Below are positions 1 through 12,000 of a stretch of 64,000 bases of DNA, one piece after another. The DNA lies in NCBI RefSeq assembly GCF_932276165.1, contig NC_063983.1, positions 3,975,501 to 4,039,500 on the forward strand, given 5' to 3'. Below the pieces are notes generated by a model. That model did no database searches, was not told the DNA's origin, and saw nothing but the letters and a program-made list of their open reading frames with translations. How positions within the stretch are numbered: position 1 is the stretch's first letter; every line of letters starts with the position of its first letter. This stretch comes from Plutella xylostella. Lineage: Eukaryota; Arthropoda; Insecta; Lepidoptera; Plutellidae. The translations under genes were made by a program, and so were the position numbers.

Positions 1-2021
1 ATCAAGATGAACGCGGTGCCACGGATGAGGCGGGAACGGCCAGGGGGTGAGCGGGGCGCGCGGGGGCGCGGGGCGCAGCGACGCGCACACGCCGCATGAC
101 GACACACATCGCTCAATATCAGCTGACAGCCCGGGCCACCAAAAACGATCTCGTGCTTCGGCTTTCATCTTAGACATACCTAAGTGACCACGATGTAATT
201 CGCATAAAATATCATTTCGCACGGACTGTGGAATTACAAGTTTATGTCCTCTCATAAGACACCCGTCCTCAACAGCAAGTTCATTACGACACTCATAATA
301 GGGCCTCAGAGTTTTATCTAACACTTTAGTAGGCCAGGAACTTGAGACGTATTGCAATACTCGTGAAAGATCAGAATCCAACAACGTAGCACTATGTATT
401 TGTTGAATAGTTAGAAACTGATTACCCTTACATATAAACTGAATGTAGGTTGCATTGTCGCGAACATCTGTGTGAGTGTTGGCATGTTTACCTGCGTATT
501 GAACCTGTTTGCTACTTTCATGGTCAAGGGCTAATGACACCGAGCGACTTAAATAATCAGCTGAATTACGGGCGCTCGGTACATATTCAATTATGTAATT
601 ATAGGCAGACAAAAATATAGCATAGCGCTGAAGCCTGTTAGCCGATACTTCGGGAATGCCTCTGTCGGGATTAAAAATCGACAATAATGGCTTATGATCC
701 GTTCTCAGAGTGAAAGGATCCGCACGACCGAATAAGTATTGGTGAAACTTCCTAACGCCAAAGATTATGGCCGTTGCCTCTTTCTGTATCTGACTGTACG
801 TACGCTCAGCTGTAGTTAGTGAACGAGACATGTACGATATAGGTTTCTCCTCACCATGTTCCACCTGCGACAATATAGCGCCTAGACCTGTCGGAGAAGC
901 ATCTACAGTGAGGATTAGTTGTGCGTTAGGATTAAAATGAGCTAGCGTAGACTCTGAGGACAACTCACGCTTGATGGTGGCCACAGCTGACTCATGCTCA
1001 TTGTACCACTGCCACGGTACATTTTTTTCGAGTAATTTAAACAATGGGCTTAAAATCGATGATGCGTTTTTGACAAAATTACGATAATAATTTATCATGC
1101 CTAAAAACGACTTGAGCTCGCTTACATTTTCGGGAGTCTTCGCATCTAATATTGCTTTAACCTTCTCAGGTGACTTATGTATACCATGACGGTCTATTAT
1201 AAATCCCAAATACGAAATAGATTCCTGTAAAAGAGAACACTTCTCTTTTTGTAAGACCAGTCCCGCCGTTTCAAGTCTGTTCATAACTAAGTGCAACCTA
1301 TCAAGGTGTTGTTTATTATTGATTCCCGTTATCAAAATGTCGTCTTGGAATAATAATACCCCATCTATGTCTGATAATAGGCTTTCCATGGTTCTCTGAA
1401 ATATGGCTGGTGCGCTAGACAAGCCAAACACTAACCTTGTGTAATTATATAGTCCCTTGTGCGTATTGATGCACGTTAAGGGTTGAGAAGCCTCTGAGAG
1501 AATCAGCTGATTATAGGCTGCAGATAAGTCCAGCTTAGAGAACCGCTGTCCACCATGTAGCTTGGAGAACAGCTCTTCAATTCTAGGCAAAGGGAATTTA
1601 TCAACTAGTAATTGTTTGTTTATCGTGCTGGAATAGTCAGCACATATTCGGATCTTTTTATCCTCTCTTAACACGGGTACTATAGGGCTAGCGTATTCAG
1701 AAAACTGTACCGGGACCAGCACTCCTAGATCCACTAACCGCCTCAGTTCACTCTCGACCAGCTCCCGCAGAGCAAAGGGAACAGGTCGGGACTTACGAAA
1801 TATTGGTTTCGCGTCGGGCTTTAGATTTAAATTTATAACAATGTCCTTACAACACCCTAGCTTACCTGAAAACAATTGCGGATATTGCGTCGCGAGTTGA
1901 TCTAACAAATCGGTATTATAATTTACAGTAGAAATTTGTAAGCTAAATTTTGCCAAAAAATCTCTTCCTAGCAAGGGTGGGCCACCATCACGCACGATAA
2001 AAACATCAATGTCACGGGTTT
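1..2021 (-). mobile_element. Ty3/gypsy retrotransposon pol fragment (RT, RNase H, integrase N-terminus), runs off the window
   Basis: Read on the minus strand from about 2021 to 1, one frame stays open. It starts just after the protease (LLGRDF near 1970-1955), then gives reverse transcriptase with a KLDLSAAYNQ motif and an FQDD active-site box (FQDDILI, in place of the commoner YVDD). The RNase H/connection region follows (VDASPTGLGA, RTDHKPLL), then the HHCC zinc finger that opens an integrase (HRGH...CVSSCGVC near 150-60). The frame is still open at position 1, so the integrase core and 3' LTR lie outside. The upstream gag-protease part of the same element is at 3287-4379, separated by an inserted TIR element. 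Family is clear; I cannot name the lineage, though the FQDD box and the leader resemble Mag-like elements. No stop or frameshift was seen in the stretches I translated. Confidence 0.88.
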
Positions 2022-2287
2022 TACTCTAATACCCCATCCACACGCTCGGCGAACAATGGCAAACAGCAAACAGCAAACAGCAAACACTGACGTGTGGATG
2101 GGTGTTTGTCGTTGTTTGCCTGTTTGTGTTTGTGTTCGCCAGTGTTCGGCATCGGTGTCGGTTTTTCTTGCCAGATCAAAGGATGTTCGGCAAACAGTTC
2201 GCTACGTATCTACACGTCTGGCAGCGGTCAGTATGCGCGCTAGCATTGCGGGAGGCGGACGTATCAACTTGCTACACTTGTAGGGAT

Positions 2288-3020
2288 ATATTTTTTTTTT
2301 AATGTATGTTCACCGATTACTCCGCCGTTTATAAACCGATTTTGAAGATTCTTTTTTTGTTGTATTGGGTTGAGCTCCCAGGTGGTCCCATTTTTTTTCA
2401 GAATTTTATCTCACCCCTAAGGGTGGGTAAAGGGGTAAAAACAGGGTATGAATTTACATTTTGGACAGATATTAACCGATTCTAATGAAATTAAGAACAT
2501 AAATACAGGGTGTTGCAAAATTGGTATACTAAGCCGAAACCTACATGTGCAGCATGGTACCTATATCTAAGCCCGAAACTAAAATCAGAATTTGGAAATT
2601 CGCGAAAAAAAAAATTTCTTTTCCATAGTAAAAAGTCACGTGACCAACAAAGTTTCTATGGAAAATGAAAAAAATTTTTCGCGAATTTTTAAATTCTGAT
2701 TTCAGTTTCAGGCTTAGATATACCATGCTGCACATGTAGGTTTCGGCTTAGTATACCCTTTTTGCAACACCCTGTATAGTTCTTATAACAAAAAAATATG
2801 ATGGTGACCTTGAGCTGATCTGATGATGGAAACGGAAGGCAGTCAAGGGAACTCCTCAACGGTATATAGCAACTACCTCGTGTTTAGGCTTGAATGATTC
2901 GTATTGATTAGTAGGACTTTTTGGTATCATTTGCATCTTACTTTTGATTAAAAATTATTGCAAATAAACTAAAAACTATAAAATAAAATAATAATTAAAA
3001 AGAAGAAGTCAGTTTTTAAT
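2288..3020. repeat. Dispersed repeat, copy 1 (interrupted by a MITE)
   Basis: This stretch matches the one at about 9690-10150 closely along its length. Shared blocks are the T-run followed by atgtatgttca, the gggtgggtaaaggggtaaaaacagg block, and gatggtgaccttgagctgatctgatgatgg through agcaactacctcgtgttt. In this copy the match is broken at 2504-2776 by an inserted palindromic element that is absent from the second copy. I do not recognise a coding region. Confidence 0.75.
2506..2774. mobile_element. Palindromic MITE with TA target duplication
   Basis: The termini cagggtgttgca... and ...tgcaacaccctg are inverted and flanked by TA on both sides (2504-2505 and 2775-2776). Most of the element is one long inverted repeat: gtatactaagccgaaacctacatgtgcagcatgg on the left recurs reversed on the right. 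The TA duplication and short size suggest a non-autonomous Tc1/mariner-type element. The related repeat at 9690-10150 gives the empty site, which supports the borders. Confidence 0.85.
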
Positions 3021-3286
3021 TTTTTTTTAAATTATTATTATTATCCCACCATCGTCATTGCTTTCTTCTTATTTTTCTTTTTTCTTTCTCTTGCTTTACT
3101 TTATATAATAAAAATATGTCAACCCGAAAGTAATAGCTCGTCGTCCGCCGTGTTTGCCGGTTCGGAATGTTATGAGCGTTCGCCGAGCATGTGGATGGCT
3201 GTTTGTGTTCGGTGATTGTGGTTGGTGTTTGCGACTTTGTTTGCTGTTTGCCGTGTTTGTGACAAACAGCAAGCGTATGGATGGGG

Positions 3287-4379
3287 CTTTATATGTAAAT
3301 GGCAATGTTATTAATCCTAGTGTAACAATATTACTACCATTGTAACTTTGTAAATAAATATTGCTCGGTTTAAGTTGTAAGTGGCCGAAATGTGAATTAT
3401 ATACCTGTTCAGATAAAACCGTTACAGCCGAGCCTGTATCAATCTCGAAACTTAAATTGATTCCATTAACCAACACTGACTCCTTCATAGGTTCTCCTTT
3501 ACAAGTACGTATGTTATAAATAATTCTCTTACCATCGTCCTCGTTACAACTGGCCGAGCACTCAACAAAATGTTGCCGCACTAGGTTTTTCCCTGTGCAC
3601 ACCCTACGAAGGTGACCCTTAACACCGCACTTTTTACACTTATAACGCGTAAACTTGCATGTAGGAAGCTGATGGCCCTCATAGCCACATGCTGAACAGG
3701 TGACAGGGCCTGCCGAGCCGCCACCGCCGTCGCGCGCGGCCTGGGTGCTACCCGGCGCGCGCGCGGCCGCCGTCCTCGGCGCCGCCGCCATCTTGAACAC
3801 GTGCAGAGGATCTGGAGGCGCCGCCCCTGGAGCCGTCTGCCGCGAGCCCTCGCGCGCACACCTCACGCCTTCAGCCATCGCCAACGCCTTGCTCAGCGTC
3901 AGCTCCTCCATCTCCAGCGTGAACAGTTTATCGCGCTCTGGACCAGGTGCCAAGCCCAGTACGAAGCGGTCTCGTATGGCGTCCTCGAACACAGCCTCTC
4001 CAAAGGCACAATGAGTCGCTAAGCCACGTACACGCGCCGCCCATTCTGCTAAGGATTCACCCGATGACTGCGTTGCCCCGTGGAATTTTGATCGCTCTGC
4101 GAAGCCACACTTCTTCGGTTGAAAGTGGCTATCAAGCAAAGCAATAACACTTGTATATGTAAGTGTTCCAACTTCCTTAGGCAAAGCTAAATCACGGAGA
4201 AGTCTGTAGGTTTGCTCCGCCAAACTACTTAGCAAGATGGCGCGTCGCTTATTGCCGGTCTTTTCCTCCAACTCAACATCGTTAGCTAAAAACCACTGTT
4301 CTAGCCTATCTTTATAAATTATCCAATCGTGCACTTCATGGTTAAACACAGTTAATGTTCCAACTGATATTTTAGCCAT
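3287..4379 (-). mobile_element. Ty3/gypsy gag-protease reading frame
   Basis: Minus-strand frame starting with ATG at 4379. The first half is a retrotransposon gag-like protein. It is followed by zinc knuckles: one with spacing C-x2-C-x4-H-x4-C (CSACGYEGHQLPTC) and a second, CKKCGVKGHLRRVC. Then comes a retroviral-type aspartic protease with the catalytic box DTGSAVTV. The true frame ends at 3287 where the TIR element begins; the apparent extension to 3096 reads into that insertion. The middle is Ala/Arg/Pro-rich and GC-rich compared with the surroundings. This is the upstream part of the same element as 1-2021. Confidence 0.9.
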
Positions 4380-4432
4380 TTTTAACGTTTATTTTGGACC
4401 TCGCCGCCACTTGTTATAACTGATGTGAGGGG
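4380..4432 (-). mobile_element. Gypsy leader / primer-binding region at LTR border
   Basis: Between the gag start codon and the inserted element lies, on the minus strand, ttataacaagtggcggcgaggtcc, the kind of sequence that sits at the LTR/primer-binding-site junction in insect gypsy elements. The LTR would end in ...cacctcaca. Only its last few bases are here; the rest continues at 8679 beyond the inserted element. The exact LTR edge is inferred. Confidence 0.5.
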
Positions 4433-5054
4433 TTCTACCTTTTTTGGCATAAGATTTTTTTGCCTAATCTCGTATTGCATAGTAACGTTTGGTCAAAGTC
4501 TCGTTACGCCGAAAATCGTATGGCATAAATCTCGTTTAGTAAAAAGTTATTTCGCATAACATTGTTTAGCCTAATAATGGTATGGCCAAATCTTGAATAG
4601 CCTAATAATGCTATGGCATAGGTTTATACAAAGTAATAATATTCGTTTGGCGTTAACTTTGACGGAGCGTCTCCCTACATAGCGCAAACTGGTGCCTTGT
4701 TTGTTTCCGCTGTTTGGAAAACGCTCCGCTCCGCTTCGCTGCGCTCCGCTTTGGTTTTGATGAACATGTGCACCTAACACGCTCCTCCTCGCTTTGCTCG
4801 TCGTCGCACCTATTTTTAGGTTTCGATCTCATGGGGTTTGTAATAATTATATTGGTCGTTAACTTTCGATTTTTTGATCATACAATAGGGTGGATTTCAA
4901 CAAGTCCTAAAAAATCTTCATTTCCGTGGACTTTTTTATCTTTAGGTTTTTTATATTGAAAAAGCGCTTTTATTAAAGTTTTTGTTAATGTTAGTGTTCT
5001 TACTTAATGGCTAGCAGATAAGTTAAAAACTTAACGAGATACAGATGATCAAAA

Positions 5055-5205
5055 ATTTCGTGCCACGGCGATGACACATGCGTTCACGGCAATGAAATAA
5101 GCGTCCACGGCAATGAAAAAAACATCCACGGCAATGAAACTAACGTCCACGGCAATGAAAGAACTGTGCTATGGATATGAAGGAATCAATCCACTGCAAT
5201 AAAAA
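5055..5205. repeat. Short tandem repeat, unit about 20 bp built on cacggcaatgaaa
   Basis: At least five successive units of the form (gt)ccacggcaatgaaa plus a variable tail occur here. Related units recur at 7440-7650 and singly near 7790, 7980 and 8180, all inside the large TIR element. No coding frame follows them. Confidence 0.8.
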
Positions 5206-5455
5206 AAATCTGTGAGGGAAATGCAAACTTAGACAGATTATGTATGGTAGAAATATTTGGATAGATATTGGAACGAAAGAAAGAACGACATTATGTATAA
5301 AATAATAAAGAATGTAGTATGGACTTCTTTAAGTAGTATTATGGGGTTCGTATTGCGGCTTATAAAAAGATTTTTTTAATTTCACATTAATATCGTTCAC
5401 AACATATAATTAACCTTACCTATTATAACATCTATATTTTCATAAAGTATAGAAT

Positions 5456-5975
5456 AGAATAGAATAGAATAGAATATTGCTTTATTGAACACCACATAAA
5501 TCAGACATACAAAAAAAAACATACTTATAGACTAGAACTAATGTACAATAGGCGGCCTTATCGCTGAGGTATAATATTATACATGTTGCCAGTGATGACC
5601 TACGGTGCCGAGACGTGGTCTTTAGGCCTCTTAAATAGGCTCGGAGTCACCCAGCGAGCTATGGAAAGGGCTATGCTCAGCGTATCCAAAGAAGAACCAA
5701 AGTAACCGATATGGCCTATCGAGTCAGTAATCTGAAATGGCAGTGGGCCGGACACATTGCTCGAAGGACTGATGGTCGGTGGAGCAGAAGAATCCTCGAG
5801 TGGAGACCACGTACCGGCAAGCGCAGCGTTGGGCGGCCCCCCGCGAGATGGACGGACGATATAGTCAAGTCCGCGGGGAAGCACTGGATGCGGGCTGCCT
5901 CCAATCGGACAAGGTGGAAATCATTGGGGGTGGCCTATGTTCAGTAGTGGACGTCCTATGGCTGAGATGATGATG
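5456..5975 (+). mobile_element. Non-LTR retrotransposon 3' remnant
   Basis: A gaatagaatagaatattgctttattga block precedes two broken pieces of a reverse-transcriptase C-terminus. The first, 5583-5705, encodes MLPVMTYGAETWSL and ends in a stop. The second, 5711-5947, encodes WQWAGHIARR and GRPPARWTDD. The piece ends in a (gat)n run. This WxWAGH...R(W)xDD tail is typical of the RTE-like elements common in Lepidoptera. It is truncated and frameshifted, hence dead. Confidence 0.8.
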
Positions 5976-6329
5976 ATGATGATTATAATATTATACAGTA
6001 TACGAACAGTAAATTTTATGTAAAGTTCATAAAATATTATTATGATATGACATGATCTGTGCTGAATTACATATCACCGAACAAACCACCAAAAGCAAAA
6101 AAACCTAAAGAAAGGTGCAGTTAGGTGCACATGTTCGTCAACAGCGAAGTGGGGCGCAGCATGTGCACTTAACCGCTCCTCCTCACTTTCCTCGTCATCG
6201 CACCTATCTTAAGGTTTTGGTGCTAGGGGTTTTGATGGTGTTGTGTAATTTTACACAGATTACGTGATATGATAGAATATTTTATGAGCTCTTTGCTAAA
6301 TAAAAGTATATTTTAATTGATATAATAAT

Positions 6330-6950
6330 ATGAAATGTATTTTATCATCATCAGCCTATAATCATCCACTGCTGGACATAGGTCTCTCCCAAGGAGCGCC
6401 ACAACACTCGGTCTTCGGCCTTCCTAATCCAGCTACTACCGGCTACCTACTTAAGCTTGCACATTTTGACAGTAGCCTTAGTCCTGTGACGGATAACCTC
6501 TTGTCTGATACGATCCATTAGAGAAACCCCAATCGTAGCTCTCTCCATATCACGCTGAGTGACTTTAAATTGGTGGACCAGTCCCACTGTCAGTGTCTAC
6601 GTCTCTGCACCATACGTCATTACTGGCAGGGTGCACTGGTTGTCTTCAGGCTCTGACGAATGGCCGAGGAGCATATAAATGTGACAATAATTCCCGAATG
6701 CAGCCCAACCCAGTTGAATGCGCTTTTCAGCCTCCTTGTCGAAATTGCTTCTGCCTAGCCGAATAGTCTGCTTGAGGTAGACATAATTATATACTAACGA
6801 TCACCGGCTCCCATTTTATGTGCACATTCTACATGACTTTCGTCTTGCCCAAGTTCATACCGAGGCCTACACGTTGGCAAGCAGCATTTAGGCCACTTAG
6901 CATCCAGCTGAGTTCCTGCGGAGATGTATATTCTATGCTATTCTATTATC
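6330..6950 (-). mobile_element. Non-LTR retrotransposon 3' remnant, minus strand
   Basis: On the plus strand the block opens with atcatcatcagcctataatcatccactgctggacataggtctctcccaagg, the reversed 3' end of a common lepidopteran LINE. It continues through decayed C-terminal coding sequence. No intact frame remains. Confidence 0.65.
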
Positions 6951-6954
6951 TGCT

Positions 6955-7235
6955 GGGGCTGTAAATACCTGGCTCTCTCGAATGGAACCTTTGTGCATAT
7001 ACCCAAGGTCTAAACTGCCTTTTTAATCTTGGACCATTTCCGACCGCGCTAATCCACTGCGGATTCACATATGTAGATGTGCTTAATCTAGATATGCAGA
7101 TTTCCTCACGATGTTTTCCTTCACCGTAAGAGCGATCGTATACATTGTACTTAAATTCAAAGAACTCATTGGTACATGTCAGCGCCGGGATTTGCACCCG
7201 CATCACTGGCATGAGAAGCGGGCGCTTGAGCTAAA
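6955..7235 (-). repeat. SINE-like remnant, minus strand
   Basis: The block matches 41510-41825: cccaaggtctaaactgcctt, then ttcaccgta, then cattggtacatgtcagcgccggga. Read on the minus strand the last part contains a degenerate RNA polymerase III B box (cgggtgcaaatcccgg, normally GGTTCGAATCC), which suggests a tRNA-derived SINE lying in reverse. Confidence 0.6.
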
Positions 7236-8678
7236 ACAGATCTTATTTAAACAAAACGTAAATTATAATACTTATTTTGTGATTGTTATTAATAATAAAT
7301 TATGCATTTAGTTTTTATACATCGCGATACGCGCCCGTTTTATCGAACTGCAAAAAGAGGTAATTTGACAAGTCCTGTAGGTAATTTCAGTGATCGGTAT
7401 TACTTGTATTACAAAAGATGGTAAATATATTTTTATTTGCCTAATCATACATACCATGGCGATGAAAACATATGTCACGGAAATGAATAACGTGGCCACG
7501 GAAATTAATAACCAAGCCACGGCAATGAATACACATTATTTTACAAGACATGGCGATGAAATTTTTTTCATTGCCGTGACTTTTTTTTCATTGCCATAGC
7601 AAATTTTGGCCACGGAAACCATGGAAATGAAAGCATGGCGATGAAAATCAAGCCATTAAATATAAATAACAAAAAAAGTACTAACTATTCGAAGAAACAA
7701 ACACTTTATAAGATGAATATTTTTAAAATGCTTGCTTTTGAATGCTTACTCAAGAAGACAAACATAATTTTATAGAAGTTATATCTATCCACGGCGATGA
7801 AAGAAAAAATGTCCAGTGACCAAAAACAAATATAACTTTCACTATAGCGCGAAAACGTGGGCACCTGTGTTCCTCTTTCCACGTCGAGTAGTTAGGCAAA
7901 ACTTGTAAAAAACGATTAGTGCACCAAGGGGGGGACCCAAGTTCATAGATAAAAGAATATCCTTGATCATGTTTAGGTCACGGCGATGAGATGTAGTTCT
8001 GGGACACATGTATTTTCACTTACCGTTCGTTATATTCTATATTTATTTTAATAAATGTATTTCGTGACAATACTTTAACTATTAATGTATCAAATGAAAC
8101 TAAGTTTAAATCTAAACACTCAATATTTTTTCATCAATGAAGAATAATACAAAACGAGATGACCTGGGGACAATCACGGCAATGAAAGATTTGGAGGTTT
8201 AATATTTTTTTGTAAAGTATCCATTAATCCTATTGATAAAATATTCAGTGCTTCATATAGATTACTATTCCACATAACCGGAAAAAAATATTAGAAGATT
8301 AGAACTTTGTTTTTTAGTACCGATTTCATTGATGCCACGCAAATTTTGGCCGCGGGAAATTCACCCAATATCGTGATTTTTGGGATGTAGGAGAAAAATA
8401 CCACAACTTGTACATTTACTACATACTTAATATATTATTTATTAAGATAACATTAGGAAAAACAAGATTATACATAGGTATTGACGAACATAAATTTGAG
8501 CAAACGAAACTTAGGTGTTAAAAGATTGTGCCTAAAGAGTTTTAGACGAAACGAGCCTTATGCCACATAAGTCTTGGCAAAGTGATGGTTCGGCCAAAAA
8601 AGTTTAGACCATACGAGTTATGCGAAATGAGTTTTGGTCAATAAAGATTATGCCAGATGAGCGGAACCCGATGTGAGG

Positions 8679-8960
8679 TGATAAGAGAAACAACCGATAA
8701 CGTTTAGCTCGTGTATTCGACTGAGGTTTCGCCGCCAGAGGGACGCAGCCGCTCTGTCTTACTTATCACACTACCTACTTATAGATATAACACTATTACA
8801 TAAGCGTTTAATTTTAAATGAATAACTTATTAGTCAATGTAATAAGTTGTACTTAGCACCTAGTTGTATGTAGCACTCAATGATGGGACTAAATAGGTAT
8901 ATTTGTTCTCTTCGAGTGGGCAATAAAGAGTTGATCATCTTATCTTTATACTTACTATAA
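8679..8960 (-). mobile_element. Remainder of the gypsy LTR
   Basis: After the target duplication of the large TIR element, the sequence resumes with tgataagagaaacaaccgataacg and runs to about 8960. On the minus strand this would be an LTR ending in ...cacctcaca beside the leader at 4380-4432. The other edge is not fixed because the second LTR is outside the window. Confidence 0.4.
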
Positions 8961-9039
8961 AACACCTACATACAGTTATAGTTAATAGATAAGAATATTA
9001 ACCATTCAAAATAGATCTAAATTTTATTCTCATTTACAG

Positions 9040-12000
9040 GAAGGTGCATTCCCAATTACATGAAAGGATTAAGACACATAGAGCCGAGACCTAAACAAAA
9101 ATCAATACATGGTAAGTACAAATTCATAGTACATCCTATTATTTATTTTACTTTAATAATGTAAATTTAATTGCTTTCACAGTACAGTATATGACCTGGA
9201 AAAAGTACCATAGGCTAGCAGTCGTGTATGCATTTTTGGATCAACTCGAAAAAGAATATCCCGCTATCTGCACCGTTGTTGTTATAGGAAAGTCGGTCCA
9301 CGGGAGAGATATTAAGGTGAGCAAAGCCTAAGTAAATACAGTAGGTCTCCTACAGATAGCATGGACATGATGTTACAAAGTTTATTATGTTTCCCGGTAG
9401 TCATATAGAATAGAATACTCTTTATTTTGCACCATTAAAGTAAACATTACAATTTCACAACTTATAATTATATAAAATAGTATAAAAGGCGGTCTTATTG
9501 CTTAAAGTTTAAAGCAATCTCTACCAGACAACCTTTGGATGGAAGATGGATATTTAAGTTTCAATATACATGGATTACCGAGTCAGAATAGCGTCATTCG
9601 CTGACTGCTAGAGTACATAAAGTATAATAATGTGCAGTTACGTTTCTCGAGAGGCTCATTTTTAACCGACTTCGAAAAAGGAGGAGGTTCTCAATTCGTC
9701 TGTATGTATGTTTTTTTTTTTTTTTTATGTATGTTCATCGATTACTCAGCCATTTATGGACCGATTTTGAAAATTCTTTTTTTGATGTATTGGGTTGAGC
9801 TCAGGGGTGGTCCCATTTTTTTTTCAGAATTTTATTCCACCCCCAAGGGTGGGTAAAGGGGTAAAAACAGGGGTATAAATTTCCATTTTGGGCACTTATC
9901 AACCGATTCTTATGAAATTTATAACGTAAATATTGTTATTATAACAAAAAGATATGATGGTGACCTTGAGCTGATCTGATGATGGAAACGGAAGGCAGTC
10001 AAGGGAACTCCTCAACGGTATATAGCAACTACCTCGTGTTTGGGCTCGAATGATTCGTATTAACGAGTAGGACATATTGGTATCATTTGCATCTTACTTT
10101 TGATTGATAATTATTGCAAATAAACTAAAAATAACAAAATAAAATAATAATTTAAAAAAAATTAAAAACCGACTTCAAAAAACCACTAAAACGTAAGAAA
10201 TAATTTAAGGTTTAGACCAATCCTAGGTCACAGTATAAATATACCTAAGCAGGTACTGTTCTTTTTTGAAGTTGGTGCCATATTTCTTCAGATTAACTGC
10301 TTTGTCACTGCACCAACATCAAAAAAGAACAGTACCTGCTTAGGTATATTTATACTGTGACCTAGGATTGGTCTAAACCTTAAATTATTTCTTACGTTTT
10401 AGTGGTTTTTTGAAGTCGGTTTTTAATTTTTTTTAAATTATGTGCATACCAAGTTGAAGTACAGAACTTTAATACGAGTAATATTTATGTGAAAATTTCA
10501 GATGCTGAAGATATCTAACACTGATGCTACGAACAGCGGAGTATGGCTGGACGGGTGCATACACGCGCGGGAGTGGATCACGACATCGGTGGTCACGTAC
10601 ATAGCCAACTGCCTGGTGACACAGTTCCACTGCTTACCGAAATATATCACCAATAAAGACTGGTGAGATTCGTGCTGTCGACAAAGCGACATAGATGCTC
10701 CATTGCTGAGCTGCGTGTTCCCGAATTGCGTTGTTTTCCATATACTATAATTATTTTTTATGACACAACCCTGAAAAATATGTGGAAAACACGCACTGCA
10801 GCAATGGGGCCTAGCCCTAAGTCAGAGCAACGCTATTGTTTGTACTGTTTGCAAAATAAATTCGATCGAACTTCAACCCCTTTGCTGATTATTTAACTTA
10901 TGTCTCAAACTGATAAGTAGGTAATAGAGTATTGTAGCGCTTCGAAAGAGACGTATAGTCGTTTGCAATAGAATCCAACAATCATGTAAACAAATATGGC
11001 GGACTGACATTGACAGCGTATTGTTTATGCCCATAGTGATGTCATAGTGTTCTAATTAGATTAAATATATAAGCCATAGACTATAAAATAAAACTGATTA
11101 TATATAAAAAAAGTGTTTATTAAAACAAATTTAAATCTTCGTCTTCGTCATCATCACTATCAGAAGTGTCGCCGGTGACCGTAATTATAAATGGAACCAC
11201 TGTGTCATCGCTTGCCGTGTCTAAAATGCCGTCGAGCTTTTTCATTTCTTCCTCTTCCTTTTTTCGTTTTGGTTAATTATATTAAGCTCTTGAAAAAAAT
11301 ATATTATTGTATTCAAATAATATTAAATTAAAATAATTTATTAAATTAAAAATAAAAGATAACTTCAGATTACGAACAACACTAACTTTTCAATGACTTA
11401 TAGAGTTCGATGAGTAAAAAACTAAGATGACAGCTTGTCAAATATTTCGAAATTTTTACGTTGCAAATGTTTTAACAAATTTAACTTATAAATACAAGTT
11501 ATATCGTGTTGAAGATAATGTGAAAACAATGGTGCGTTCGTTGAAATCAGACTATGTTCATGATTGATCGTCAAATGTATGTGATTACGGAGTAATCGTG
11601 ACAATTTGGTTTGTTTACATGATTGTTGGATTCTATTGCAAACCACTATAGAGATTATTATTGATTACCTACAGATTTTTTTTCAAATCATTTTTTGTTC
11701 TAGGCACATAGTACCAGTTCTCAACCCAGATGGTTACGTATACACCCATACGAAAGACAGACTCTGGAGGAAAAACAGATCAAAGTTTAAAGGCGGCATT
11801 GGTGTTGACCTAAACAGAAATTTCAGGTAAGGAGAAATACATTTTAGATATTAATTTTTATACAATTTAGTGCTCTCTTTCCTTAATATGTTCCTGTGAA
11901 TCTTTTAATTGTCGTATTATTGGAGCACGCATTATGCTGTGTTATTTACCAAAACATATTATTATGATCAATTTATCATCACCACCTTTCAGCTATGGTT

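Larger units (their letters stand above)
2032..3286. mobile_element. TIR element inserted in the gypsy element
   Basis: The left end (ccccatccacacgc..., 2032) is the inverted counterpart of the right end (...gcgtatggatgggg, 3286). Both sub-terminal regions are rich in direct and inverted copies of caaacagcaaaca/tgtttgctgtttg. It splits the protease from the reverse transcriptase of the flanking retrotransposon, so it is younger than that element. No transposase frame is visible. A clean target-site duplication could not be recognised: the flanking octamers ctctaata and ctttatat match only partly. It contains a further repeat (2288-3020) which itself carries a MITE. Confidence 0.7.
4433..8669. 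mobile_element. Large non-autonomous TIR element, copy 1, with 9-bp target duplication
   Basis: The sequence is bracketed by a direct repeat gatgtgagg (4424-4432 and 8670-8678). Its ends are inverted (ggttctacc on the left; ggaaccc, i.e. gggttcc reversed, on the right). Both terminal regions consist of many degenerate short units such as ggcataa, gcctaat, ctcgttt and ggcca. A second copy of the same family is at 14316-15072, also with a 9-bp duplication. The 9-bp duplication would fit a Mutator-like element, but no transposase is visible. Inside are short tandem repeats, two LINE remnants and a SINE remnant. It sits in the LTR of the gypsy element. Confidence 0.75.
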
